Assembly (NCBI RefSeq): GCF_014636635.1
Contig: NZ_BMEO01000005.1
Coordinates: 187,215-251,214 of the forward strand
Origin: Marinicella pacifica
Lineage (GTDB): Bacteria > Pseudomonadota > Gammaproteobacteria > Xanthomonadales > Marinicellaceae
Reading direction: 5' to 3'
DNA: 64,000 nucleotides
Shown here: piece by piece, positions 17,679-25,863 of the stretch
Layout: each line of letters starts with the position of its first letter
Numbering within the stretch: position 1 is the first letter of the stretch
Position numbers and translations under genes: made by a program
Notes under the pieces: generated by a model
Seen by the model: the letters and a program-made list of their open reading frames with translations, nothing else
The model's database searches: none
Told to the model about the DNA's origin: nothing

Positions 17679-19184
17679 GTGTCATCAAAAGCCACCACAA
17701 AAAAAGATATTCTGAATTGTTGCCGACGGGGCCAGCTTGACCGGTTGAAGCAACTTATCGCAGACGGTATCGCCATGGATACCGTTGACAGTGAAGAATT
17801 TGCCCCTTTAAACATGGCTTTAAGACATGGCCGGTGGCAAGTGGCACGCTATATACTTGAACACAACAACTTACCCAATTATTCCTACACACCGCCGTTT
17901 ATCGCCGCCTGTCAGTATAACAAAGATGACATCACCGGTCTTGATCTGGTCTATCGCCACACCGCCAATATTAACTGTACGGACAGTCAGAACCGAACCG
18001 GCTTAATGACCGTTTGCTTACTGGGGCATGAAAAAAAATTCACTTTTATTTTAAATCACTGCGATGATGTCAATCACTGCGATGATTACGGTATGACCGC
18101 ATTACTCGATGCCATCACCAGCCAATCCATCTCACTGGTTCAACAGCTGATTGAAGCAGGTGCCAATGTCAACCATTGTAACCTCAATAAAGACAACGCC
18201 CTTGTGCTGGCTTTAAAATCAAAAAACCCGTCTGTCAAACTCATCCAGCTGCTGCTGGATTATGACGTTTCCATGGTGAAGCCAAACAAACAGTCACAAT
18301 CTGCCTACGATTTAGCCAAACAAAAACACCCTGACATTGCCAAGCGACTGGATGCTGTCATTGCCAAACAACAACAAATGGAACTGCCCTTATTTACTGA
18401 TCAGACATCTGCGCCACAAAGTCGTGAACAAACAAAAAAAAACCATACGCCAAAACACCGCACAACCCCACACAATGAATGGTTCGATGCCATTGCCAAA
18501 GGAAACCTTGGCCAGTTAAACCGGTTCTTGCTCAAAGGTGCCAACATCAATCAAACCGATCAAAAAGACTGTACCGCACTAATTCATGCCGCAGGCCAAG
18601 GCAAACGCGCGGTGTGTTCTTTCCTCATTGAACAAGGCGCCGATGTGAATTTTCGCAGCCAAAATGGCAGCACGGCTTTATCCAGTGCTTTAATCAGCCG
18701 CTCAGATAATGTGGTTGAATTACTGTTACGTCATCAGGTTAAGTTAAACCAACAAGGCCCTGGCGGATATCCGTATGTAAACCTGGCTGCGGCACAATGG
18801 AGTGAATCCTGCCTGAGCAGACTGGTGGAAGCCGGTGCCAACCCACTGAGCCTTGACCCAACCAACGGTAATTTATACCATAATGTGGTTTCCGCCGCTG
18901 CCTATTACAGCCAAACCGGTAAAGCTTTACAAACCCTAAAATTAATTCACAGTTATCAGGTTCCGATTAATCAGCGCGACCAACATGGCCGCACACCCTT
19001 GGCTTTATTAACCTTTTTAGGTCGCAGGGATAAAGACCAGCAAGTGGCCTCACTGGCCCATCAACTGTTAAAATGGCAGGCTGATGCCAAAACCAAAGAT
19101 AAACAAGGCTTCACCCCTTTGGATTATTGTCAGCAGAATCATTTGGCCAACACCCGAGGGGTTATACTGTCCTACATCAGTTAA
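17679..19184 (+). CDS. Ankyrin-repeat protein
   Basis: A 501-residue protein made almost entirely of ankyrin repeats, in two blocks (about residues 15-225 and 265-500) joined by a polar linker rich in Gln and Lys. Typical units are YGMTALLDAITSQSISLV, KDCTALIHAAGQGKRAV and HGRTPLALLTFLG. No signal peptide or membrane segment is seen, so a cytoplasmic protein-protein adaptor is likely. The start is GTG (17679), with GGA 8 bases upstream; no in-frame ATG fits better. It lies 29 bp after the kinase gene and 10 bp before the sigma factor, so it may act in the same pathway. Confidence 0.88.
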   Translation: MSSKATTKKDILNCCRRGQLDRLKQLIADGIAMDTVDSEEFAPLNMALRHGRWQVARYILEHNNLPNYSYTPPFIAACQYNKDDITGLDLVYRHTANINCTDSQNRTGLMTVCLLGHEKKFTFILNHCDDVNHCDDYGMTALLDAITSQSISLVQQLIEAGANVNHCNLNKDNALVLALKSKNPSVKLIQLLLDYDVSMVKPNKQSQSAYDLAKQKHPDIAKRLDAVIAKQQQMELPLFTDQTSAPQSREQTKKNHTPKHRTTPHNEWFDAIAKGNLGQLNRFLLKGANINQTDQKDCTALIHAAGQGKRAVCSFLIEQGADVNFRSQNGSTALSSALISRSDNVVELLLRHQVKLNQQGPGGYPYVNLAAAQWSESCLSRLVEAGANPLSLDPTNGNLYHNVVSAAAYYSQTGKALQTLKLIHSYQVPINQRDQHGRTPLALLTFLGRRDKDQQVASLAHQLLKWQADAKTKDKQGFTPLDYCQQNHLANTRGVILSYIS

Positions 19185-19194
19185 CAACAAAGAC

Positions 19195-19743
19195 GTGAAT
19201 AAGCAGCAACTAACCATCCTGTTTCAGAAACATCAGCACCTTATCGATCAGGCTGTGTTCAGCAAGCAAATCAACATCACCGGCGTCACCCGTGATGATG
19301 TGTATCAGGAAGTCTCTATTCGCGTAATTAAGTTGCTGGACAGTGACCGAGAAATCGAAAACCTTGCGTCTTATATATACAGAATCACGGCCAATGTGAT
19401 TGTTGACTTAGCCCGGGCAAATAACCGCCATGCACAAGAAACACAATTACCTGAACACCGTGATGAAACGGACAGCTTCCGGGCTGAACTCGACAGCGAG
19501 GTTCAGCAGCCGGACGATAAACTGGCCGATAAAGAATTACGCAAGAATCTTTTAAAGGCGATTGAATGCTTGCCGGAAGACCGCCGGGTTGCCGTCAAGA
19601 TGCGCTTACAGGGTTACACCGTAAAAGAAATGATGGCTTTGACCGGATGGTCTTACTATAAAGCAGAAAATTTATCCAAACGTTCCATGAATGCGTTAAA
19701 GGAACAATTAGAAAGAATGGGTATTGACTATGAAATTAACTGA
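19195..19743 (+). CDS. Sigma-70 family RNA polymerase sigma factor (ECF-like)
   Basis: About 182 residues with two sigma domains. Region 2 spans about residues 10-75 (TRDDVYQEVSIRVIKLL, ASYIYRITANVIVDLARA). Region 4 spans about residues 120-175 (LPEDRRVAVKMRLQGYT, then a helix-turn-helix including MMALTGWSYYKAENL). I chose the GTG at 19195 because it removes a 100-bp overlap with the ankyrin gene that an upstream ATG would create and because homology begins just after it. The next gene overlaps its end and looks like an anti-sigma factor. Confidence 0.85.
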   Translation: MNKQQLTILFQKHQHLIDQAVFSKQINITGVTRDDVYQEVSIRVIKLLDSDREIENLASYIYRITANVIVDLARANNRHAQETQLPEHRDETDSFRAELDSEVQQPDDKLADKELRKNLLKAIECLPEDRRVAVKMRLQGYTVKEMMALTGWSYYKAENLSKRSMNALKEQLERMGIDYEIN

Positions 19744-20227
19744 ACAACAATTGGCACAAATTTTTCAAAACAGCACACAAGCGGCCGATGATAATTTCAA
19801 CCTGACTGATTGTCTGGGTACGCCCAATATGAGCCACGCAGAAACCATTGTCAGTGATTTCCATTCGGCTCAGGCGGTTAAACTGGCCATTCATATGCAG
19901 CCCTGGGGCGAGCAAGTGGCACAGGATATTATTCAAACTCAACGCCACACTCAAAACGCATCGTTATCTCATCGTTTGCACAATTTCTTCAACGCTTTGC
20001 GTCCAAAATCACCTGTTTTAATGCCATCTTTGGCCGTTGTTTTTACGCTGACCGCCGTTGTTTTCTTAAGCAACCAACCCATCCTTTCGGTCTCCACCCA
20101 AACTGATGTGGCAACCCATGATGTGATTAATTCACTGCCTTTTGAGGGTGACAGGGACCGTTTAAGCAAAGCCGGCTTTGATGGAGAAAATGATGGCGAT
20201 CAATTGTTTCGGGCAAACTTCAGTTAA
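19730..20227 (+). CDS. Probable membrane-bound anti-sigma factor
   Basis: About 165 residues: a cytoplasmic N-terminal half, one transmembrane helix (LMPSLAVVFTLTAVVFL, about residues 97-115) and a short periplasmic tail ending DGDQLFRANFS. This topology, together with a 14-bp overlap with the sigma gene, fits an anti-sigma factor. No zinc-binding ZAS motif (HxxxCxxC) is visible, so the assignment is contextual. The ATG at 19730 is preferred over an upstream TTG. Release of the sigma factor could depend on an envelope signal. Confidence 0.6.
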   Translation: MKLTEQQLAQIFQNSTQAADDNFNLTDCLGTPNMSHAETIVSDFHSAQAVKLAIHMQPWGEQVAQDIIQTQRHTQNASLSHRLHNFFNALRPKSPVLMPSLAVVFTLTAVVFLSNQPILSVSTQTDVATHDVINSLPFEGDRDRLSKAGFDGENDGDQLFRANFS

Positions 20228-20260
20228 TAACAACGCCAACCAATATCATCGCGATCAGGT

Positions 20261-21079
20261 TTGAACACCATAGCGCAGTGGCTGGCTTCGGAACATCGGG
20301 GTATTCCCCTGGCTGTGCGCCGACAACTGCTGACCCATGTTTTAGAACAATCTACCGCGTGGCTATATGCCCACGATGACCTCTTCTTAACGTCACAACA
20401 AACCCAACAGCTCAACCAATACCTAAAACATTATTCAGCCGGCAAACCACTGGCCTATATCACCGGCGAACAAGCGTTTTGGGATGTGCAGCTAAAGGTC
20501 AACGAACACACCTTAATTCCGCGTCCGGATACGGAATTAATCATTGAAACTGTGCTTGAATTACCGATAAAACCCAAACAAATACTGGATTTAGGCACCG
20601 GCTCCGGTGCTTTGGCCATTGTTCTGGCACGGTTATTTCCAGACAGTGCGGTAACGGCCACCGACATCAGTCCAGAAGCGCTTAAAGTGGCCCGGAAAAA
20701 TGCCCAAATATACCGCTTAAACCGCATTCAGTTTATTCAAAGCCACTGGTTTTCAAAGATAACGACCCATGATTTTGATTTAATTGTCAGCAACCCGCCT
20801 TACATCGAACCCGGTGATCTGCATTTGGAAGACTTAAACCATGAACCGATCAACGCACTGGTGGCCGAGCAAAGAGGTTTGGCCGATTTAAAGATCATCA
20901 TAGAACAGGCTGCTGACTATTTACAGGCCGACGGTTTACTTGTGGTAGAACACGGATACAACCAGCAACAGGCGGTGTTTGAGCTCTTTACAGAAAATAA
21001 ATACCGGCAGGTTCAATCTCTATTCGATATTGAACAACGGCCGAGAGCAACTCTGGGTTACAAAAATCGGTTCTGTTAA
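20261..21079 (+). CDS. prmC: Peptide chain release factor N5-glutamine methyltransferase PrmC
   Basis: A 272-residue class I methyltransferase that methylates the GGQ glutamine of RF1 and RF2. It has an N-terminal helical release-factor-binding domain, the SAM-binding motif ILDLGTGSGALAIVLA and the substrate motif VSNPPYIEP that contacts glutamine. The start appears to be TTG (20261). It lies 33 bp after the anti-sigma gene on the same strand. prmC usually follows prfA; here prfA is not adjacent, so the context is unusual. Confidence 0.93.
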   Translation: MNTIAQWLASEHRGIPLAVRRQLLTHVLEQSTAWLYAHDDLFLTSQQTQQLNQYLKHYSAGKPLAYITGEQAFWDVQLKVNEHTLIPRPDTELIIETVLELPIKPKQILDLGTGSGALAIVLARLFPDSAVTATDISPEALKVARKNAQIYRLNRIQFIQSHWFSKITTHDFDLIVSNPPYIEPGDLHLEDLNHEPINALVAEQRGLADLKIIIEQAADYLQADGLLVVEHGYNQQQAVFELFTENKYRQVQSLFDIEQRPRATLGYKNRFC

Positions 21080-21138
21080 ATCATGTTAACCGCTGCCGGT
21101 CCATCGTATAATCATGGTTTATTTTTTTGGGATTAATT

Positions 21139-21573
21139 ATGATTCAACGCATGATGTTAATTGGCATGGTGGCGCTGTTAACAGCCTGTGGTCCGCCCCG
21201 ACTGGAAAAACCCAACACCAATTTACACACCCTCATCGAAATCACCTCCTTAGACATCGGCAAAAAACGCATGGACATACGCTTGTCACACCGGCAAGCC
21301 TCATCGCGCGCAGCCTCCAGTCTTGAATGCCGGCTTAAAATTGATCAAAAGCCCTATCATAACCTGCCCAGCTTGCAAGTCCCGGCTTTAACCGCATATG
21401 CCCGTGAAAGACTAAGCTGGATTTTAGCGGATGATTTCTCAGTTTCGGGGAAGGAACGCCTTGAGTATGCGCTCGATTGCTCACTTCAATCCGAACAAGA
21501 TCGAACAGAATATTTTAAAAACCACGGAAGTTTATACCGATTAGGTCGACAGGAACCTCCCATTTATCGCTAA
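21139..21573 (+). CDS. Small predicted lipoprotein
   Basis: A 144-residue protein with a lipoprotein signal (MIGMVALLTAC|GPP type lipobox near residues 14-18). The mature part contains two further Cys (CRLKIDQ and LDCSLQS) that could form a disulfide. The ATG at 21139 has GGGA 7 bases upstream and is better than earlier alternatives. A TATAAT hexamer at 21107-21112 could be its -10. The family is not recognised; a periplasmic envelope protein is the most that can be said. Confidence 0.65.
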   Translation: MIQRMMLIGMVALLTACGPPRLEKPNTNLHTLIEITSLDIGKKRMDIRLSHRQASSRAASSLECRLKIDQKPYHNLPSLQVPALTAYARERLSWILADDFSVSGKERLEYALDCSLQSEQDRTEYFKNHGSLYRLGRQEPPIYR

Positions 21574-21614
21574 CCGTCTGAAACATGACTTATGGGCTAT
21601 TTGCATTTGTTATG

Positions 21615-21636
21615 GTGTTATAGTAAACTACAACAC
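21615..21636. promoter_or_regulatory. 22-bp palindromic operator of the GntR/ABC operon
   Basis: An imperfect inverted repeat centred at about 21625; its 20-bp core is TGTTATAGTAAACTACAACA, flanked by G and C. Half-sites are TGTTrTAGT and ACTAyAACA. It overlaps the likely core promoter (TTGTTA at 21607-21612 with TACAAC at 21629-21634 is one possible pair). It lies just upstream of the operon's first gene, as expected for YtrA-type autorepression. Confidence 0.65.
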
Positions 21637-21657
21637 TATTATACACACACAGGTTTT

Positions 21658-21858
21658 ATGATGACTGATCTCAAACAAAATCTATTGGCCACTGCACTGC
21701 TATTAACCGCCTTAACCATGAGTTTAATGATTGGCTATTGGTTAAATTTCAGCCCGATGCCAGCCGCTGAAGCTGAAATCAGCCAGCAGGTCGCGCCGCT
21801 TCAAAAACTCAATAAATTAAATCACAGCTTTATTTTGCTGTTGCCGGCCATCAGGTAA
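21658..21858 (+). CDS. Small single-pass membrane protein leading the ABC operon
   Basis: About 66 residues from the ATG at 21658 (or 21661). It has one strong hydrophobic segment (LLATALLLTALTMSLMIGYW) and a charged tail. It sits immediately after the palindromic operator and 4 bp before the GntR gene, so it is probably the first gene of that operon. No family was recognised. Confidence 0.5.
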   Translation: MMTDLKQNLLATALLLTALTMSLMIGYWLNFSPMPAAEAEISQQVAPLQKLNKLNHSFILLLPAIR

Positions 21859-21862
21859 ACCC

Positions 21863-22234
21863 ATGTCACATAACTGGAATGACAGCCAACCCATTTATTT
21901 ACAATTGGCTGATCAGATTAAAGACATGATTTTAAATGGCGATGTGGCGGCCGGCGACGCACTCCCTTCGGTGCGACAATTGGCGATGGATTATCAGGTC
22001 AACCCCATCACCGTATCAAAATCCTACCAAATTCTTGTGGATGATAATCTGGTGAGCAAAAAACGCGGCCTTGGTATGTTTGTCAGTGACCAGGCTCAGG
22101 TTATTTTACAGCAGCAGCAACGCCAGGATTTTATACAAAAACAATGGCCCCATGTTCTGCAAAAAATCGAACAACTCAACATCGACACCGATGCATTAAT
22201 TAAATCCTTAGAAAAAACCGGGAGACAATCATGA
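21863..22234 (+). CDS. GntR-family regulator, YtrA subfamily
   Basis: A 123-residue regulator with an N-terminal winged helix (PIYLQLADQIKDMILNGDV, LPSVRQLAMDYQVNPITV, KKRGLGMFV) and a short C-terminal dimerisation helix. This size is typical of the YtrA subfamily, which controls neighbouring ABC transporters. Its stop overlaps the ATPase start by 4 bp (ATGA). It probably binds the 22-bp palindrome upstream; the effector is unknown. Confidence 0.9.
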   Translation: MSHNWNDSQPIYLQLADQIKDMILNGDVAAGDALPSVRQLAMDYQVNPITVSKSYQILVDDNLVSKKRGLGMFVSDQAQVILQQQQRQDFIQKQWPHVLQKIEQLNIDTDALIKSLEKTGRQS

Positions 22235-23088
22235 GCGCTTTACTGAAAGCCCATCACTTAAATAAAAATTATGGTCAGTTCCAGGCCTTAAAAGACATCA
22301 ACATTGAGATTGAACGGGGAAAAGTGGTCGGTTTAATCGGCCCCAACGGTGCCGGAAAAACCACCTTCCTTAAAGCGGTTCTTGGTTTAGCACCCTGTGA
22401 CGGTGATTTATCGGTTTTGGGCATTGATCCATTTAAAAAACGCGCCGAATTGATGAAAGACATTTGCTTTATCGCTGACGTGGCGGTACTGCCTAAATGG
22501 ATTCAGGTCAGACAATTACTTGACTACACCGAGCAGGTTCATCCCAATTTTAACCGCCGCAAAGCAGAAACATTCATCGCCAAAACCAAGGTCAAACCCA
22601 GCCATAAAGTGAAACAACTTTCCAAAGGGATGGTGGCACAATTACATTTGGCGATTGTGATGTCGATTGACGCCCAGTTACTGGTTCTTGATGAGCCCAC
22701 CCTGGGTTTGGATATCCTGTTTCGCAAAGAATTTTATGACAACCTCATCAACGATTACTTTACCCATGAGCGCACCATTATTATCACCACCCACCAGGTG
22801 GAAGAAATTGAACATATCCTCACCGATGTGGTGTTTATCAAGGACGGTGAAATTGTCTTAAACAGTGATATGGACAGCCTTACGCGTGACTATTTTGAAG
22901 TGATGGTGCACCAAAATGATTATGATAAAGCCATGGCGTTAAAACCGCTGACGGTTAAAAAGGTTTTTAACCGCTACATCATGTTATTTAAAGCCGCTTC
23001 ACGCGATCAGGTGGAAATACTGGGGGAAGTGCAAAGACCTTCGGTATCAGATTTATTTGTTGCCATCATGAAGGAGGACGCATCATGA
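22231..23088 (+). CDS. ABC transporter ATP-binding protein
   Basis: A 285-residue ABC ATPase: Walker A GPNGAGKTT (about residues 38-46), Q-loop region, a signature variant LSKGMVAQLH in place of LSGGQ, Walker B LLVLDEPTLGLD and switch His in TTHQVEEIEH. A C-terminal extension of about 80 residues follows. It pairs with the permease downstream (4-bp overlap). The signature Gly-Gly is Lys-Gly here, as in several YtrB/YxlF-like exporters. Confidence 0.92.
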   Translation: MSALLKAHHLNKNYGQFQALKDINIEIERGKVVGLIGPNGAGKTTFLKAVLGLAPCDGDLSVLGIDPFKKRAELMKDICFIADVAVLPKWIQVRQLLDYTEQVHPNFNRRKAETFIAKTKVKPSHKVKQLSKGMVAQLHLAIVMSIDAQLLVLDEPTLGLDILFRKEFYDNLINDYFTHERTIIITTHQVEEIEHILTDVVFIKDGEIVLNSDMDSLTRDYFEVMVHQNDYDKAMALKPLTVKKVFNRYIMLFKAASRDQVEILGEVQRPSVSDLFVAIMKEDAS

Positions 23089-24050
23089 AAAACCGCATAA
23101 AAACGTTTTCGGCTTTACTGAAGTTAGAATTCCGAGAACACAAAGGTTCTTTTTTCAAAACCCCAATAATCATCGGCATCGTTCTGGTGGTTATGGCTCT
23201 GCTGAGCTACTTCACCACGGATCGCTTTGTATTGGATGTCAGCGGCGGAGATAATTTACAGCTGGCCATCGGTTCGCTACAACATATCGGTGACGATAAA
23301 CTAAATTTTGCCTTAGATGTGTTTATGCTGATAACCGGTTCTTTGTACCATTTTATTTTGTTTGTCGTGGTGTTCTTTTTTCTTTTGGGCAGCCTTTATG
23401 ACGATCGCAAAGACGGCAGTATATTATTTTACAAATCTCTGCCGGTTTCAGACACCCAGACTGTTTTATCCAAACTCATCACTGCGACGGTGGTGGCACC
23501 TGCTTGTTTCGTGTTTGGACTCATGATCAGCCATTTGATGATGTTTGTGGTGATCAGTTTGATTTTACTGCTCAATGGTCTTAATCCATTTTCACTGTTA
23601 TGGCTTAATGTGTCCTTTATTGAAAACTGGGGGGCTTTTATCATTGGCTGTCTGGTGCAATCATTATGGGCTTTACCCTTATATGGCTGGTTAATGTTCG
23701 CTTCCTCAGTGGCTAAACGACGGCCGTTTCTACTGGCAGTTTTTGCCCCCCTGATGGCCGGTTTTGTGTGGTATTGGTACAACGCTCTGGTGAACCTGAA
23801 TTTATTTAAATTTGGTTTTTTTCAAACCATCGGACTGTTATTTGCTAAAGCCACCACTCCATTTTCCACCGGTCTTGGACACAAAGATTTCGAAAAAATG
23901 GATTTTGACCCCACCGCCCAGACCAGTGGTGAAGTGATTTACAGCATGCTCAATGGCTTAATGCAAATTGAACTGTTATACGGCCTTTTATTTGCCGCTG
24001 TCACGGTGACTTTGGCGGTTTATATCCGACGTTATCGAAACACCATTTAA
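23085..24050 (+). CDS. ABC-2-type transporter permease
   Basis: A 321-residue protein with about six transmembrane segments and a 50-residue external loop after the first. It begins with the LLKLEFREHKGSFFKTP amphipathic start seen in ABC-2 permeases and has the GSLYDDRKDGSILFYKSLPVS coupling segment. It forms an exporter or membrane-stress module with the ATPase. The substrate is unknown; YtrA-controlled systems often respond to cell-wall-active compounds. Confidence 0.88.
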   Translation: MKNRIKTFSALLKLEFREHKGSFFKTPIIIGIVLVVMALLSYFTTDRFVLDVSGGDNLQLAIGSLQHIGDDKLNFALDVFMLITGSLYHFILFVVVFFFLLGSLYDDRKDGSILFYKSLPVSDTQTVLSKLITATVVAPACFVFGLMISHLMMFVVISLILLLNGLNPFSLLWLNVSFIENWGAFIIGCLVQSLWALPLYGWLMFASSVAKRRPFLLAVFAPLMAGFVWYWYNALVNLNLFKFGFFQTIGLLFAKATTPFSTGLGHKDFEKMDFDPTAQTSGEVIYSMLNGLMQIELLYGLLFAAVTVTLAVYIRRYRNTI

Positions 24051-24107
24051 AGATCATGACGACTTCTTATTAAGGGGTCGCTTTGCTACAATATTGAGAT
24101 TCATTAT

Positions 24108-24131
24108 ACGGCCTCTATGAGGCCGTTTTTT
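24108..24131 (+). terminator. Intrinsic terminator between the ABC operon and metX
   Basis: A perfect 8-bp stem ACGGCCTC/GAGGCCGT (24108-24115 with 24119-24126) has a 3-base loop and is followed by a T6 run. It ends only 10 bp before the downstream start codon. Confidence 0.85.
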
Positions 24132-24141
24132 AATAGCGCTT

Positions 24142-25239
24142 ATGCCGGATTATCTGAAACATTTTCAACTGCCTTCACCCTTCACTTTTTACCGTGGCGG
24201 GAGATTGTTTGGTGCCCGTTTGCAATATGAAACCTGGGGAACATTGAATCCTCAAGCCGATAATGCCATTTTAATTTTGACCGGCCTGTCCCCTGATTCC
24301 CATGTTTGTCGTCACCACCGTGATGACGAACCTGGCTGGTGGGAGTATATGGTGGGCCCCGGTAAAGCCATCGATTCCAACCATTTTTATGTGATATGTG
24401 CCAGTTCATTAGGCAGTTGCAAGGGTTCCACCGGGCCGGCTTCCATTAATCCTGCCAATAACCGTGCCTATCGCTTTGATTTTCCGGATTTATGTTTACA
24501 GGACATTGCCCACAGCAACCTTTTGTTGTGTCAGCACCTGGGTGTTGAACGTCTGCATGCCCTGATCGGGCCTTCCATGGGCGGTATGACCGGTATTGCT
24601 TTGCTTCAACAGCAACCCAATATCACCCGCCATTGGTTGCAAATTGCTGCGGGGCTTGCGTCACCACCTTTCAGTACCGCGATTCGCTCCTTACAGCGTG
24701 AAGCCATCATTAATGATAATAATTTTAACCGGGGATTTTATTCCCGCGAAGACTGGCCGGTTGACGGCATGAAATTTGCCCGTAAAATCGGCATGTTATC
24801 TTACCGTTCTGCTGAAGAATGGAATGAGCGCTTTCCACGCTCTTTAAAAAAAGTCCCGGAACACCCCTTTGGCATCGAGTTTCCGGTGGAAAGCTATTTA
24901 GAGCACCATGCCAACCGTTTTATTCACCAATTTGACCCGATCTGTTATCTTTATTTGTCCCGTGCCATGGATTGGTTTGACGGTTATCAGTACAAAGCCC
25001 GGCGTATCTTTGATAACCCTTTGTCTGATGTCGAACTCGAGTCAGCCTTGATTATGGGTACCCAAACTGATTTGTTGTTTCCCACCCAGTTGCAACAGGA
25101 CGTGTCTGATTGTTTAAATCAAGCAGGCGTGAAAACTGATTTGTTTATCACTGATTCCATTCAGGGACATGATGCCTTTTTGGTGGATGAAGTTTGTTTT
25201 TCTCAAGCCGTTAAACATTATTTATTGTCCACTGTGTGA
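24142..25239 (+). CDS. metX: MetX-family acyltransferase (homoserine O-acetyltransferase or serine O-succinyltransferase)
   Basis: A 365-residue alpha/beta-hydrolase-fold acyltransferase. The nucleophile elbow is GPSMGGM, the acidic residue is in GTQTDLLFP and the His in IQGHDAFL. It carries SLGSCKGSTGP where classical MetX has NVLGGCxGTTGP. Downstream, RSLQREAI and ARKIGMLSYRSAEEW resemble the serine O-succinyltransferase branch described in Xanthomonadaceae. It is therefore either a methionine or a cysteine pathway enzyme. The start at 24142 has no clear ribosome binding site, and an intrinsic terminator ends 10 bp upstream. Its 3' end overlaps convergent pth by 22 bp. Confidence 0.85.
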   Translation: MPDYLKHFQLPSPFTFYRGGRLFGARLQYETWGTLNPQADNAILILTGLSPDSHVCRHHRDDEPGWWEYMVGPGKAIDSNHFYVICASSLGSCKGSTGPASINPANNRAYRFDFPDLCLQDIAHSNLLLCQHLGVERLHALIGPSMGGMTGIALLQQQPNITRHWLQIAAGLASPPFSTAIRSLQREAIINDNNFNRGFYSREDWPVDGMKFARKIGMLSYRSAEEWNERFPRSLKKVPEHPFGIEFPVESYLEHHANRFIHQFDPICYLYLSRAMDWFDGYQYKARRIFDNPLSDVELESALIMGTQTDLLFPTQLQQDVSDCLNQAGVKTDLFITDSIQGHDAFLVDEVCFSQAVKHYLLSTV

Positions 25240-25793
25240 AGAACTTGCATAACCTGCTCATCCAAACCTTTCACCATATCAGCAGTTATATCAACGCATT
25301 GTTCAATACAACGTTCGATACTGATTGTATCCTTCTGATTGGGACGTCCCAGAACCCAGGGGGTTACTTTTGATTTATCACCAGGGTGACCAATACCGAT
25401 GCGTAAACGCTTAAAATCAGGACCCAAACCGGGAATTATGTCGCGCAAACCATTGTGACCGCCATGACCGCCACCGCGCTTAAATTTTGCAGTGCCCGGC
25501 GGGATATCCAATTCATCATAAGCCACCAGAACCTGCTGCGCGGTGATTCTGTAAAATTGCGTAAAAGGCAAAACACTCTGTCCCGAACGGTTTACATAGG
25601 TTTGGGGTTTAACCAGCCATAACTTTTCACCAAAATAATCTGTTTGAGCCACTTCGGCATTAAACTTTTTTTCGCTTTTAAATTGAATGCCCACATAATC
25701 AGCCAGGGCATCAAGATACCAAAATCCGGCATTATGGCGGGTGTGTTTATATTCCTGGCCGGGATTGCCCAGACCAAATATTACGGCAATCAT
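25218..25793 (-). CDS. pth: Peptidyl-tRNA hydrolase
   Basis: About 191 residues starting MIAVIFGLGNPG, the family's N-terminus, which fixes the start at 25793. It recycles tRNA from peptidyl-tRNA. Catalytic and substrate residues are visible: His in TRHNAGFW, Asn in TYVNRSG, Asp in YDELDIPPG and the GGGHGGHNGLRDI loop. It follows ctc after an intrinsic terminator, in the common prs-ctc-pth order. Its end overlaps metX by 22 bp on the other strand. Confidence 0.96.
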   Translation of the reverse strand: MIAVIFGLGNPGQEYKHTRHNAGFWYLDALADYVGIQFKSEKKFNAEVAQTDYFGEKLWLVKPQTYVNRSGQSVLPFTQFYRITAQQVLVAYDELDIPPGTAKFKRGGGHGGHNGLRDIIPGLGPDFKRLRIGIGHPGDKSKVTPWVLGRPNQKDTISIERCIEQCVDITADMVKGLDEQVMQVLHTVDNK

Positions 25794-25803
25794 AGGTATA
25801 TTC

Positions 25804-25843
25804 CATAAAAAAACCACGGCATGTCATCGACAGCCGTGGTTTT
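25804..25843 (-). terminator. Terminator hairpin between ctc and pth
   Basis: AAAACCACGGC (25810-25820) pairs with GCCGTGGTTTT (25833-25843). On the minus strand the stem is followed by a run of seven Ts, and the next gene starts about 12 bp later. Confidence 0.75.
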
Positions 25844-25863
25844 ATCTGTGTCATTAAATCAGA

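Noticed and set aside
19084..19194. N-terminal extension of the sigma factor from an ATG inside the ankyrin gene
   Set aside because: It would overlap 100 bp of a good ankyrin repeat and has no similarity to sigma factors.
24051..24141. SAM-type riboswitch upstream of the MetX-family gene
   Set aside because: The gap is only about 90 bp and contains one terminator hairpin; no conserved riboswitch core is recognisable.
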